Assembly: GCA_958439425.1 (NCBI GenBank)
Contig: CAUBVH010000008.1
Location: 24,884 to 88,883 of the forward strand
Length of the DNA stretch: 64,000 nucleotides
Reading direction: 5' to 3'
DNA from: an uncultured Collinsella sp.
GTDB taxonomy: Bacteria; Actinomycetota; Coriobacteriia; Coriobacteriales; Coriobacteriaceae
A model generated the notes under the pieces. The model searched no databases. It was not told the origin of the DNA and saw only the letters and a list, made by a program, of their open reading frames with translations. Shown one piece after another: positions 17,520 through 25,980 of this stretch (the stretch's first letter is position 1; the number at the start of each line of letters is the position of its first letter). The translations under genes and the position numbers were made by a program.

Positions 17520-18921
17520 CGCTCCCGATCCGCGCCAGCCGAATCGTACACGTCAGCCGGCGTCGCGCCCTGCCCAGCCTGGCCAGCGTCCGGCACAGCC
17601 GACCCAGCGCGCAGCTCAGTCTGCCGCGCGCCCGGTGCAGTCCCCCTCTCGTTCGGCCCAACCTGTTCAACGGACGGGTCAGCAGCCTTCTGCTCGTTCG
17701 GTTCAGCAGCCAACTGTTCGTACGGCTCAGCCTGTTGGCGGTACCCGCTTTAAGCATCAGACACCTACCCAGCGAACGCAGGCCCCCCAATCGCATTCGC
17801 ATCACGCTCGCGGTTCGCATGGCGTTGCTCCGGCGACCCGCTCGAGCTACAACACGCATGCTCGTCGCGGTGCCCAAAAGAAAGGCTCCCCGGTGCCCAT
17901 GATTGTCGGCGTCGTGGTGGCCGTAATCGCGCTTGCTACTATTGCTTTCTTTGTCGTGCCTGCCGTCAAGGGCTTCTTTACCGGTGAGGATACGAAGGTC
18001 ACGGCTGGTCAGCAGGTTACGGTGACCATTCCCGACGGTGCTTCGGGCGATACGATCGCCTCGATTCTCTCCGAGAACCATATCGTCGAGAATCCCAAGG
18101 ATTACTATGCAGCGGTGAAAAAGCTCAACGCCGATATGTCGCTTAAGCCTGGCACCTACTCGTTCAACACGCTCATGGACGCGACTAGGGTGGTTCAGCA
18201 GCTCATGGAAGGCCCCAACGCGGGCTCCAATGCGCTGACTATCCCTGAGGGCCTAACGGTCGATCAAGTTGCCGACCGTGTGGCCCAGGCCTACGACAGC
18301 ATCTCTAAGGAAGACTTCCTCAACCAGGCCAAGGCCTCCAACTACGTGGACGACTATAGCTTCCTTAAGGGCGCCGCCAACGACTCGCTCGAGGGTTTCT
18401 TGTTCCCCAAGACCTATTCGTTGGGTGATTCGCCGACGGCCGATGACGTGATTCGCGCCATGCTCGATCGGTTTAAGACCGAGTACAAGTCGCTTGACTT
18501 TGCGAGCTGCGAAGCCATGATCAAGGAGCGCTACGGTGTGGAGATGTCCGACTACGACATCGTCAACTTGGCCTCTATCGTTGAGCGCGAGGGCCTCAAC
18601 GCCGATCAACGTGCGCATGTGGCCTCGGTCTTCTACAACCGCCTTGCCGGCAAGCTCGACGGCCTGCGCTATCTCAACAGCGATGCTACCATGATGTATG
18701 TCACCGGGGGCGAGGTTACCGCCGACGACCTGCAGAGCGATAGTCCGTATAACACCTATAAGCACGAGGGTCTGCCACCCACGCCCATCTGCTCTCCGTC
18801 GCTCGAGGCACTCAAGGCCACGCTTGAGCCGACCGACTCCGATGACCTGTATTTCTACATTACGCAGGACGAGGAGTACTTCTCGCAAACCTACGAAGAG
18901 CATCAACAGTCTTGGAATTAG
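17512..18921 (+). CDS. mltG: Endolytic murein transglycosylase MltG with long disordered N-terminus
   Basis: Membrane-bound lytic enzyme that cuts nascent peptidoglycan strands. ATG 17512 follows GAGGAGG; 469 residues. Residues 1-125 are a low-complexity cytoplasmic region rich in Pro, Gln, Arg and Ser. One membrane helix (about 128-150, VPMIVGVVVAVIALATIAFF) leads to the YceG domain, with a LysM-like part (GQQVTVTIPDGASGDTIASI) and the catalytic Glu in NLASIVEREGL. KYLNSDAT-like RYLNSDATMMY is also conserved. The long N-terminal tail is unlike the short one of E. coli MltG. Confidence 0.93.
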   Translation: MPSAPDPRQPNRTRQPASRPAQPGQRPAQPTQRAAQSAARPVQSPSRSAQPVQRTGQQPSARSVQQPTVRTAQPVGGTRFKHQTPTQRTQAPQSHSHHARGSHGVAPATRSSYNTHARRGAQKKGSPVPMIVGVVVAVIALATIAFFVVPAVKGFFTGEDTKVTAGQQVTVTIPDGASGDTIASILSENHIVENPKDYYAAVKKLNADMSLKPGTYSFNTLMDATRVVQQLMEGPNAGSNALTIPEGLTVDQVADRVAQAYDSISKEDFLNQAKASNYVDDYSFLKGAANDSLEGFLFPKTYSLGDSPTADDVIRAMLDRFKTEYKSLDFASCEAMIKERYGVEMSDYDIVNLASIVEREGLNADQRAHVASVFYNRLAGKLDGLRYLNSDATMMYVTGGEVTADDLQSDSPYNTYKHEGLPPTPICSPSLEALKATLEPTDSDDLYFYITQDEEYFSQTYEEHQQSWN

Positions 18922-18922
18922 C

Positions 18923-19420
18923 ATGAGGATTTTTAGCCCCAAACGATACGTTGCCTCGGTCGATCGCATCGACCTTGATACCCTGTGGGCCGACGGCAAG
19001 CGCGCCATTCTGCTCGATCGCGATAACACCTTGGTGCCGCGCGACACCGAGCAGGTTCCCGCCGCGGTTTCCGCTTGGCTCGACGCCGCCCGCGCCAAAG
19101 GCTTTAAGCTGTGCATGGTGTCCAACAACTGGCATCGCGACCAGGTCATGAGCTCTGCACGCGAGCTGGGGCTCGAGGCCATCAGCCACGCCATGAAGCC
19201 GGCGCCGTTTGCCCTCAAGGCGGGTCTTAAGCGCCTCGGCGCCACGGCCGACGAGGCGGTGCTGATCGGTGATCAGCTCTACACGGACGTGTGGAGTGGC
19301 AATTTCGCCGGCGTCGATACCATCCTGGTAAAGCCGCAGGCGACGCAGGACCTGTGGTATACGCAGATCTTCCGTATCTTTGAGCGCCGGGCCCTGCGCG
19401 ACCTTCCCTGCGAGGAATAG
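18923..19420 (+). CDS. YqeG family HAD-IIIA phosphatase
   Basis: 165 residues from ATG 18923, one base after the mltG stop. The HAD motifs are LLDRDNTLVPRD (nucleophile and acid/base Asp), VSNNW (motif II), KPAPFALKAG (motif III Lys) and IGDQLYTDVWSGN (motif IV acidic pair). No cap domain is present, as in the YqeG family. The substrate is not known; related proteins dephosphorylate phosphatidylglycerophosphate in chloroplasts and some bacteria, so a role in phosphatidylglycerol synthesis is possible. Confidence 0.85.
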   Translation: MRIFSPKRYVASVDRIDLDTLWADGKRAILLDRDNTLVPRDTEQVPAAVSAWLDAARAKGFKLCMVSNNWHRDQVMSSARELGLEAISHAMKPAPFALKAGLKRLGATADEAVLIGDQLYTDVWSGNFAGVDTILVKPQATQDLWYTQIFRIFERRALRDLPCEE

Positions 19421-19428
19421 GTCTCGCT

Positions 19429-19962
19429 ATGTCCCAGCACACTAAACACGGCTGCGACCATATCTTCTTTATCGGCTTTTTGGGCGCGGGCAAATCGACG
19501 CTCGCGCGCAACGTCGGCACTATGTTCAAGCGGCGTTTTATCGATACCGACCGCCTGGTCGTGCGCCGCTGCGGCAAGTCGGTAACCGAGATTTTTGAGA
19601 CCGAGGGCGAGGATCGTTTTCGTGAGCTCGAGACCTCGGCGCTCCGTTCGCTCCAAAGCGAGCGCAGCCTGTTGGTTTCGTGCGGGGGCGGTATCGTCGA
19701 GACGCCGGTGAATATTGAGTTGATGCACGAAATGGGTACGTGCGTTTACCTCGAGGGCGACTTCGAGGATTCGATTCGCCAGATTCGTCGGTCCGACACG
19801 CGCCCCGATTTCCGCTCGCCCGAGCATGCCGCGCGTCTGTTTGAGCATCGCCGTCCGCTGTATCGCCAGGCTGCCGACCTTACCCTTGATATTCGCAACA
19901 AGTCCTTCGAGGACGTTTCCTACCTTTGTGCCGAGATGCTTTTGGAGCGTGGACTGCTATGA
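19429..19962 (+). CDS. aroK: Shikimate kinase
   Basis: Phosphorylates shikimate at O3 in aromatic amino acid synthesis. The 177-residue P-loop kinase has Walker A GFLGAGKST, the shikimate-binding Asp in FIDTDRLVVRR, Arg in EDRFRELE, the SCGGGIV loop and HRRPLYRQAA near the C-terminus, with the LID arginine in SDTRPDF. All expected catalytic residues are visible. Its stop overlaps the following aroB-like start in ATGA, so the two are translated together. Confidence 0.93.
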   Translation: MSQHTKHGCDHIFFIGFLGAGKSTLARNVGTMFKRRFIDTDRLVVRRCGKSVTEIFETEGEDRFRELETSALRSLQSERSLLVSCGGGIVETPVNIELMHEMGTCVYLEGDFEDSIRQIRRSDTRPDFRSPEHAARLFEHRRPLYRQAADLTLDIRNKSFEDVSYLCAEMLLERGLL

Positions 19963-21068
19963 TTCGCCGTCAACTGATTAATTTCCAAAACCGCAGCGTC
20001 GATGTCCGCGTCGGATTGGGCGCTTTCGAGGAGCTGCCACGCATGTTTGCCTCGGCTGTGGGCAAGCCTAAGCGCGCGATGGTGGTTTGGAACGACGCTA
20101 CATCCGAGCGTTTTGGCGAGGCTGTCGAGCATGCACTGGTTGACGCCGGTTTTGCCGTGTCGCTGCTCGTTCTCGAGGTTTCGCCTGCCGGTGCTACGCT
20201 GGTCGATGCCGATACCGTCTTTGGCGCCCTGTCGGCTAATGGCATTACCTGTGACGATCTCGTTGTCGCTGTCGGCGACACGGCGACCTGCTCAGTCGTT
20301 TGCTGGTGTGCCAATCAGTGGTGCGGTCGCACCGAGTGCGCCTTGCTGCCGACGACGTTTGACGCCATGCTCACGGTCGCGACGACCATGAAGCCGCTCG
20401 TCGCCTCGTCGGCGAATGCGCTTCCCGCTATCGCGTTCCGTCCCGAGCCGGGCTTGGTCGTGTGTGACCTCGACCTTGTTCGTGAGGCGGGCCCCGAGGA
20501 CCTTAAGCTCGGTTATTCGGTACTTGTTGGCACCATGCTTTCGAGCAGCAAGTCCCGCTGGAATCAGTTTACTGAGACCGTCCCCGAGATTCTCGCGGGC
20601 GAGGAGGTCGCGCTCGTCAATGCCGTTCAGTGGTCCCAGACTGCCCGTAAGGACGTACTGATGGCCACGAACCCGAGCGCCCGCCATGCGCTCGATTTTG
20701 GCAAGACGGGAGAGCGTACCCTGCGCTCCTGCTTGGGCGATGCCGCGTCGCAGGTCCCTGCCTACCAGCTGTTGTCCGAGGGCATGCGCTTTGAGGCGCG
20801 CCTAGCACATGATGCCTGCGACTTTGATATCGATTACGTCTTTGAGGTCGATGACTGCCTGGAGGACTTTGGTATCGAGGAGCTCGCCTTCGATCTGGAG
20901 CCTGCCGCATATATCGAGGAGTTCCGCAGGCAGCAGTTTCTCCGCTCGAACCGTAGCATGTTGCCGCTGCCCGCGGCGCTCGGCGCCATTCGTCTAACGA
21001 GCGTTGAGGACGAGGTTCTCGACCGCCATGCTCACGCATACTTGGCTTCTCGCAAAGAACTTCTCTAA
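19959..21068 (+). CDS. 3-dehydroquinate synthase-like protein lacking the metal-binding motif
   Basis: 369 residues; position after aroK and overall layout (N-terminal Rossmann part, VWNDATSERFGEAVEHAL, then the helical domain) indicate AroB descent. Yet the hallmark sites are changed: the NAD-binding GGGVxGD block reads AVGDTATCSVV, the substrate loop after PTT is not the usual DSSVGGK, and the zinc motif N-F-G-H-T-x-G-H reads DFGKTGERT. Both histidine metal ligands are therefore absent. It may be catalytically inactive, have another activity, or be a highly divergent enzyme. Whether a normal aroB exists elsewhere is not visible. Confidence 0.7.
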   Translation: MIRRQLINFQNRSVDVRVGLGAFEELPRMFASAVGKPKRAMVVWNDATSERFGEAVEHALVDAGFAVSLLVLEVSPAGATLVDADTVFGALSANGITCDDLVVAVGDTATCSVVCWCANQWCGRTECALLPTTFDAMLTVATTMKPLVASSANALPAIAFRPEPGLVVCDLDLVREAGPEDLKLGYSVLVGTMLSSSKSRWNQFTETVPEILAGEEVALVNAVQWSQTARKDVLMATNPSARHALDFGKTGERTLRSCLGDAASQVPAYQLLSEGMRFEARLAHDACDFDIDYVFEVDDCLEDFGIEELAFDLEPAAYIEEFRRQQFLRSNRSMLPLPAALGAIRLTSVEDEVLDRHAHAYLASRKELL

Positions 21069-21074
21069 GTTTTA

Positions 21075-21102
21075 TTGACATCCATCGTTTTTCGTATCAA
21101 GT
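21075..21102 (+). promoter_or_regulatory. Probable promoter of the M24 peptidase gene
   Basis: A perfect TTGACA at 21075-21080 is followed 14 to 16 bases later by TATCAA/TCAAGT (21095-21102), about 100 bases before the start codon. The -10 is imperfect. Confidence 0.4.
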
Positions 21103-21200
21103 TGGGGAGCGGGTTTTCAATTGGTTGCGGATCGCATGCGATTCCGTCGTTCGGTTGAGACCCGTCCCGTCTTTAAAGAGACAACAAGAAAGGAATCTGC

Positions 21201-22340
21201 ATGTCTGAGTTTGCTGCCGGTCCTGCCGGTCCTGCCGGTCGTATCGAGCGTGTCCGTGCCCTGATGGTTGAGCGCGGTTACGACGCCATCGTGGTGCGCG
21301 ACGAGGCCAATCTTCGATGGCTTACGGGCGTCAAGGGCGTCTTCGATTACACCTTCGAGTTCCCGCACGCTGCGTTTATTACGCCTGACCAGTGCCTGTT
21401 CCATACCGACTCGCGCTATCTCAACAGCTTTGAGGAGAACACGCCCGCCGGCAGCCCCTGGGTCTACGACATGGACGAGGGCACCATCCCCGGTTGGGTC
21501 GCCGGCAAGATCGCGGCCAACAAGTGCCGCGTCTGCGCTGTCGAGGACGATATGCAGATCAATTTCTACCAGGGTATTCAGCGTGGTTTGGAGGATCGTT
21601 CCGTCGCCTGCATGTTGCCGCTGATGCATGACGACATTCGCAAGATGCGCGCCATCAAGGACGCCGAGGAGATCGAGCTCATGCGCCATGCGCAGTCGAT
21701 CACCGATGCCGCCTTCCAGCACATGCTCGGCTTTATTAAGCCCGGTATGACCGAGAAGCAGGTACGCAACGAGCTCGAGAACTTTATGTTCGCCAACGGT
21801 GCCGACAGCCTGGCCTTCGGTTCCATCGTCGCGAGCGGCCCCAACACCGCCAACCCGCATGCCGTGCCGAGCGACCGCGTGATCGAGAAGGGCGATTTCG
21901 TTCTTATGGATTACGGCGCGGGCTATTGCGATTACCGCTCCGACATGACGCGCACTGTCGTGATGGGCGAGCCCACCCAGGAGCAGCTCGACCTGTACGC
22001 ACTCGTGCGCCGTACGCACGAGGAGTGCGTCGCCGCCATCCATCCGGGCGTTGAGGGCAACGACATCTTCAAGCTTTCCAAGAAGATCATCGGCGATGCC
22101 GGCTATGGCGATTACTATAACCATGGCTTGGGTCACGGCGTGGGCATCGACATCCATGAGCTGCCCAACTTTAACCGCAGCAAGAATATCATCGAGGTCG
22201 GCTCGGTTATCACTATGGAGCCCGGCGTCTACCTGCCCGGCGTGGGCGGCGTGCGCCTGGAGGACTACGGCGTGGTCACTGAGAACGGCTACGAGCCCTT
22301 CACCAAGACCCCGCACGACCTGCACGTTATCGACTGCTAG
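21201..22340 (+). CDS. M24 family Xaa-Pro aminopeptidase
   Basis: Cytoplasmic metallopeptidase that removes N-terminal residues before proline. 379 residues with a creatinase-like N-terminal domain (about 10-145) and the pita-bread catalytic domain. The five metal ligands are visible: Asp in MDYGAGYCDY, Asp in YRSDMTRTVV, His in GLGHGVGIDIHELPN, Glu in TMEPGVY and Glu in VRLEDYGVV. An AAGAAAGGA ribosome site precedes ATG 21201. The N-terminus contains a threefold Gly-Pro-Ala repeat encoded by a nine-base tandem repeat. It ends at a strong terminator. Confidence 0.9.
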   Translation: MSEFAAGPAGPAGRIERVRALMVERGYDAIVVRDEANLRWLTGVKGVFDYTFEFPHAAFITPDQCLFHTDSRYLNSFEENTPAGSPWVYDMDEGTIPGWVAGKIAANKCRVCAVEDDMQINFYQGIQRGLEDRSVACMLPLMHDDIRKMRAIKDAEEIELMRHAQSITDAAFQHMLGFIKPGMTEKQVRNELENFMFANGADSLAFGSIVASGPNTANPHAVPSDRVIEKGDFVLMDYGAGYCDYRSDMTRTVVMGEPTQEQLDLYALVRRTHEECVAAIHPGVEGNDIFKLSKKIIGDAGYGDYYNHGLGHGVGIDIHELPNFNRSKNIIEVGSVITMEPGVYLPGVGGVRLEDYGVVTENGYEPFTKTPHDLHVIDC

Positions 22341-22365
22341 TTTACTTCAGTAGATAGTTTGGGGC

Positions 22366-22406
22366 GGGGCGTCCGGATTGATTCGGACGCCCCGCGTTCT
22401 CTTTTT
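22366..22406 (+). terminator. Rho-independent terminator after the M24 peptidase
   Basis: GGGGCGTCCG (22366-22375) pairs perfectly with CGGACGCCCC (22384-22393) around an eight-base loop; a T-rich tail ends at 22406. Confidence 0.85.
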
Positions 22407-22414
22407 ATGCGCTC

Positions 22415-22443
22415 GCCGCAGGCGCCGTCTGCAAGTGTATAAT
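22415..22443 (+). promoter_or_regulatory. Probable efp promoter
   Basis: A consensus TATAAT at 22438-22443, with only a weak GCCGCA in the -35 position 17 bases upstream. It lies 57 bases before the efp start. Confidence 0.5.
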
Positions 22444-22500
22444 TTCTGTCGTATGTAATTTGGACGCTTGTGCGTTCTGCCCATAACAAGAAAGGTCGCT

Positions 22501-23064
22501 ATGCCTACCATTTCCACCGCCGACTTCAAGAACGGCCTCGGTCTCCGCATCAAGGACAAGGTCTACACCATCGTCGAGTTCCAGCATGTCAAGCCGGGCA
22601 AGGGCGGCGCGTTTGTGCGCTACAAGACCCGCGACATCAAGAGCGGCCGCGTCGTCGAGAACACCTGCAACGCCGGCACCAAGTTCGAGAGCGTCATGCT
22701 CACCACCCGTGAGTTCCAGTACCTCTACAACGATGGCGCCGACTACATCTTCATGGACAATGAGTCCTATGAGCAGGTTCCCGTTCCCGAGGACATGGTG
22801 GGCGAGAACTCCAAGTGGCTGCGCGAGAACGACGTCTGCCAGCTGCTCTTCGCCGACGATGAGCTCATGGGCGTGACCCCGCCGATGTTCATCGAGACCA
22901 CTATCGTCCAGACCGACCCTGGCTTTAAGGGCGACACCGTCCAGGGTTCCACCAAGCCGGCCACGATCGACACCGGCGCTGTCATCCAGGTCCCCATGTA
23001 CCTCAACGAGGGCGAGGTCATCAAGGTTGACACCCGCGACGGCAAGTTCGTCTCCCGCGTCTAG
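22501..23064 (+). CDS. efp: Translation elongation factor P
   Basis: Relieves ribosome stalling at polyproline stretches. 187 residues in three beta-barrel domains, starting MPTISTADFKNGLGLRIK; the tip loop carries KPGKGGAF with the lysine that is modified in many species, and the C-terminal block DTGAVIQVPMYLNEGE is typical. An AAGAAAGG ribosome site is present. No modifying enzyme is seen in the window. It heads a co-directional run of efp, asp23, nusB, xseB, tlyA, nadK and recN. Confidence 0.96.
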   Translation: MPTISTADFKNGLGLRIKDKVYTIVEFQHVKPGKGGAFVRYKTRDIKSGRVVENTCNAGTKFESVMLTTREFQYLYNDGADYIFMDNESYEQVPVPEDMVGENSKWLRENDVCQLLFADDELMGVTPPMFIETTIVQTDPGFKGDTVQGSTKPATIDTGAVIQVPMYLNEGEVIKVDTRDGKFVSRV

Positions 23065-23088
23065 CAACCAACTCTTCTAGGAGGACTC

Positions 23089-23451
23089 ATGCCCCAGGAA
23101 ATCAAGATTGACGGCATCGGCATTTCGCCCGATGTTCTGACCGCCATCGTCTCGCGCGCCGTGTCCGATGTCGAGGGCATCGCCTCCGTTGGCGTCAAGG
23201 ACCTTGCCACTAATCTTGTCTCCATGATGCTCTCGTCCAAGGCCCCGGCTTCCGAGCCGGCGGTCGAGGCCGAGGTCATCGGCGACAAGCTCGCACTCAC
23301 CGTGCGCGTCGTGGTGTTCTTTGGCTATCCGTTCAAGAAACTCGCCGAGGCCGTTCGCGCCGCCGTGGTCGCCGCCATCGATGCCCAGGTGGGCGTCGAG
23401 GTCGAGCGCGTTGACGTTTGCATCGATGGCCTCGTTTTCCCCAAGGAGTAA
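23089..23451 (+). CDS. Asp23/Gls24 family envelope stress protein
   Basis: 120 residues of the Asp23 family: GISPDVLTAIVSRAVSDVEGI at the start, VVVFFGYPFKKLAEAVRAA and VERVDVCIDGLVFP at the end. Family members are membrane-associated and linked to envelope or alkaline stress; the exact role is unclear. An AGGAGG ribosome site lies before ATG 23089, and the gene ends three bases before nusB, a frequent neighbour in Gram-positive bacteria. Confidence 0.88.
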   Translation: MPQEIKIDGIGISPDVLTAIVSRAVSDVEGIASVGVKDLATNLVSMMLSSKAPASEPAVEAEVIGDKLALTVRVVVFFGYPFKKLAEAVRAAVVAAIDAQVGVEVERVDVCIDGLVFPKE

Positions 23452-23454
23452 CCT

Positions 23455-24042
23455 TTGAGCCTTAAGGTTTATCGCGGGCGTACGCTTGCCCGCAGTCAGG
23501 CGCTGCAGCTGCTGTTCCAGGCCGAGGCCACGGACAGCCCGCTCGAGCGCGTCCTCGAGGGTGATTTCCTGATTTCGAAGGGTCCCCTCGACCCCTATGC
23601 GCTGGAGCTGTGCCGCGGTGCCTACGAGCATATCGACCGCATCGACTGCGCCCTGCGCTCCGTTGCCAAGAACTGGGATCTTATGCGCATGCCCGGCGCC
23701 GACCGCAATCTGCTGCGTATCGCCGTTTACGAGATGCGTTTCCTCACCGACGAGGAGGTCTCGGACGCCATCGTGATCAACGAGGCCGTCGAGCTTGCCA
23801 AGGCCTATGGCACCGACCAGTCCGCGTCGTTCGTCAACGGCGTGCTGGGCAAGATCGCTCGCAGCGAGGAGCTGCCGGGCGAGGACCTGTACCAGGAGCT
23901 GCTGGCCGAAGATCGTGATCGCGAGGAGGCACAGGCTGCTGAGGCTGCCGCCAAGGTTGCGGTTGCTCAGGCTGAGGCTGGCGTGCTGGCTGAGGATGCG
24001 GACGCTGCTGAGGCCGTCGAGGCCGACTCCGTCAAGGAGTAG
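23455..24042 (+). CDS. nusB: Transcription antitermination protein NusB with acidic tail
   Basis: RNA-binding factor of the rRNA antitermination complex. 195 residues from TTG 23455 behind AAGGAG. The helical core has TLARSQALQLLFQAE, MPGADRNLLRIAVYEM, DAIVINEAVELAKAYG and ASFVNGVLGKIA. About 45 extra residues at the C-terminus are Ala/Glu-rich, a tail seen in several Actinobacteria. It is two bases upstream of xseB. Confidence 0.92.
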   Translation: MSLKVYRGRTLARSQALQLLFQAEATDSPLERVLEGDFLISKGPLDPYALELCRGAYEHIDRIDCALRSVAKNWDLMRMPGADRNLLRIAVYEMRFLTDEEVSDAIVINEAVELAKAYGTDQSASFVNGVLGKIARSEELPGEDLYQELLAEDRDREEAQAAEAAAKVAVAQAEAGVLAEDADAAEAVEADSVKE

Positions 24043-24044
24043 CC

Positions 24045-24284
24045 ATGCCAGAGGGTTCCGTCCGCAACTTTGACGAGATCTCGGACCGTCTGGATCAGAT
24101 CATCGCTACCGTTCGCTCCAAGGATACCTCCTTGGAGCGTTCACTCGATCTGTTTGACGAAGCGATTGAGCTGGGCTCCCGCGCGGTCGATATGGTCGAC
24201 AAGTTTGAGCTGACGCCGCGTGAGGCCGACAAGCTCGAGCAGGAATACGATGAGGATGCGGCAAACGAATCCCAGGATAGCTAG
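24045..24284 (+). CDS. xseB: Exodeoxyribonuclease VII small subunit
   Basis: 79 residues with the XseB helical-hairpin pattern FDEISDRLDQIIATVRSKDTSLERSLDLFDEAIEL. The small subunit works bound to XseA in degrading single-stranded DNA. xseA, usually just upstream, is not in the window, so it must be elsewhere or absent. The C-terminus is acidic. Confidence 0.88.
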   Translation: MPEGSVRNFDEISDRLDQIIATVRSKDTSLERSLDLFDEAIELGSRAVDMVDKFELTPREADKLEQEYDEDAANESQDS

Positions 24285-24319
24285 GCTGCATCTCCGGATA
24301 CGAATGGTTGATGGCATTC

Positions 24320-25123
24320 ATGAAACGCGTGCGTCTTGATGACGAACTGATTTCACAGGGCATCTGCGCCGATCGCGCGGATGCCCTTCGCACTCTTATG
24401 GCCGGCTTGGTCTCGAGTGGCGGCGAGCGTTTGACTTCGCCAGGCCTTAAGGTGATCCCGGGCCTGCCGCTGCACGTGAAGGGACGCATTCCCTATGTTG
24501 GCCGCGGCGGTCTTAAGCTCGAAGGCGCGCTTGATGCGTTTGGTATCAATCCGACGGGCCTTGCCTGTCTGGATGTGGGCTGCTCTACCGGCGGCTTTAC
24601 CGATTGCCTGCTCAAGCGCGGAGCTGCGACAGTTGTCTCGGTGGACGTAGGTCGCGCCCAGTTCGATTGGTCGTTGCGTCAGGACGATCGCGTGACGCTG
24701 CATGAGCGCACAAACGTGACGCAGCTGCCTGAGCTTGGCTATGCCGGTGCCATCGACCTGGCTGTATGTGATGTCTCGTTTACCGGCATCGAGAATATCA
24801 TCGACGCCGTGCTGGCGTGCCTGAAGCCTTCGGGTTCGTTCTGCACGCTCGTAAAGCCCCAGTTTGAGGCGCCGGCTGCGCTGGTGGGCGAGCGCGGTAT
24901 CGTGACCGACCCCGCCGTCCGCCGCGATACGCTCGTGGCGGCGATTGAGCTTTTTGCCGCCAAGGGCCTGTTCCCGCTTGACGTGTGCGTGTCGCCCATC
25001 CATGGCGCTAAGGGCAACGTTGAGTTTTTCCTGTACGGCACAAGGTTTGCCCCTGGTGAACGCACCGACGATGAGCTGCAACCCCAGGTATCGGCTTTGA
25101 GCGAGAAAGCTGCAACGCTATGA
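24320..25123 (+). CDS. TlyA family rRNA 2'-O-methyltransferase
   Basis: About 267 residues: an S4 RNA-binding domain (KRVRLDDELISQG...) and a Rossmann/FtsJ-type methyltransferase with CLDVGCSTGGFTDCLL as the SAM-binding motif and the K-D-K-E-like pattern including VKPQFEAPAALVGERGIV. TlyA proteins methylate 16S and/or 23S rRNA riboses and affect capreomycin sensitivity in mycobacteria. ATG 24320 is chosen to match the usual short lead before the S4 domain; ATG 24311 and TTG 24308 are in frame. The stop overlaps nadK. Confidence 0.9.
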   Translation: MKRVRLDDELISQGICADRADALRTLMAGLVSSGGERLTSPGLKVIPGLPLHVKGRIPYVGRGGLKLEGALDAFGINPTGLACLDVGCSTGGFTDCLLKRGAATVVSVDVGRAQFDWSLRQDDRVTLHERTNVTQLPELGYAGAIDLAVCDVSFTGIENIIDAVLACLKPSGSFCTLVKPQFEAPAALVGERGIVTDPAVRRDTLVAAIELFAAKGLFPLDVCVSPIHGAKGNVEFFLYGTRFAPGERTDDELQPQVSALSEKAATL

Positions 25124-25980
25124 AGGTCTTTCTGGTTCCCAATTACTACAAGCAAGAGGCGGTCGAGAGCGGCCTGATGCTCGAGCTTTGGCTTTCGCGC
25201 CAGGGCTACGAGGTCGCATGGGCTGCCGACCAGCGATCGAAGATTCAAAGCACGCCTGATATTGATGGCTCAGATCTGGTCATTACGCTCGGCGGCGACG
25301 GTACGTTGCTGCGCGCTGCCCGCATCCTCAACCATCGCGAGATTCCTATCCTTGGTCTTTCCTATGGTCACCTGGGCTTTTTAACTGCTGCGAGCCCCGA
25401 GGAGCGCGACATTCTGCAGGTCGTGAGCGATGCTCTGTCCGGTGAGCTGCACGTGAGCCGCCGCGCCACCATCGCCGCGGATATCGTGTCCGTGCGCGAC
25501 GATGGCACGAAGGATGTCGTGCGCACGTTTGCCCTCAACGATATGGCACTTACGCGCGGCCCCCTGTCCGATATGGTTGAGTTTGACATCACGGTGTCGG
25601 GCCACCATATCGATCGACTGCGCGGTGACGGTGTCGTCGTTTCGACGGCGACCGGCTCCACTGGCTATGCACTATCCGCAGGCGGCCCCATCGTGAGCCC
25701 CGACTATACGGGCATGGTCTGCGTACCCATTGCGCCGCACACCATTCAGGCCCGTGCCTTCTTGACTTCGCCGAGTGATGTCGTCGAGATCTTTATGTCT
25801 GATGATCGTCCGAGCGTTCCGGCGATCGCTATCGATGGACAGTTTATTACCTGTGATGGCACCGTTGAGAGCGTGGCGGTGCGCCGCGGGCCCGGAGATG
25901 TGTTGCTGCTGGATTACGGCCCCGAGAGCTTCTATAACTCGGTGAGCCGCGTGTTCTACGGAGTGCGTCATGATCGATGA
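25120..25980 (+). CDS. nadK: NAD kinase
   Basis: Makes NADP from NAD and ATP. 286 residues with the signature LGGDGTLLRAARIL, the LNDMALTRG block in place of the usual NE/D motif, and TGSTGYALSAGGPI. An ATGA overlap with tlyA upstream and an 11-base overlap with recN downstream give the tlyA-nadK-recN order that is widespread in Gram-positive bacteria. Confidence 0.95.
   Translation: MKVFLVPNYYKQEAVESGLMLELWLSRQGYEVAWAADQRSKIQSTPDIDGSDLVITLGGDGTLLRAARILNHREIPILGLSYGHLGFLTAASPEERDILQVVSDALSGELHVSRRATIAADIVSVRDDGTKDVVRTFALNDMALTRGPLSDMVEFDITVSGHHIDRLRGDGVVVSTATGSTGYALSAGGPIVSPDYTGMVCVPIAPHTIQARAFLTSPSDVVEIFMSDDRPSVPAIAIDGQFITCDGTVESVAVRRGPGDVLLLDYGPESFYNSVSRVFYGVRHDR

Noticed and set aside
21213..21241. 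Nine-base tandem repeat at the start of the M24 peptidase gene
   Set aside because: Only three copies; it encodes a short Gly-Pro-Ala run and gives no sign of phase variation because units are multiples of three.
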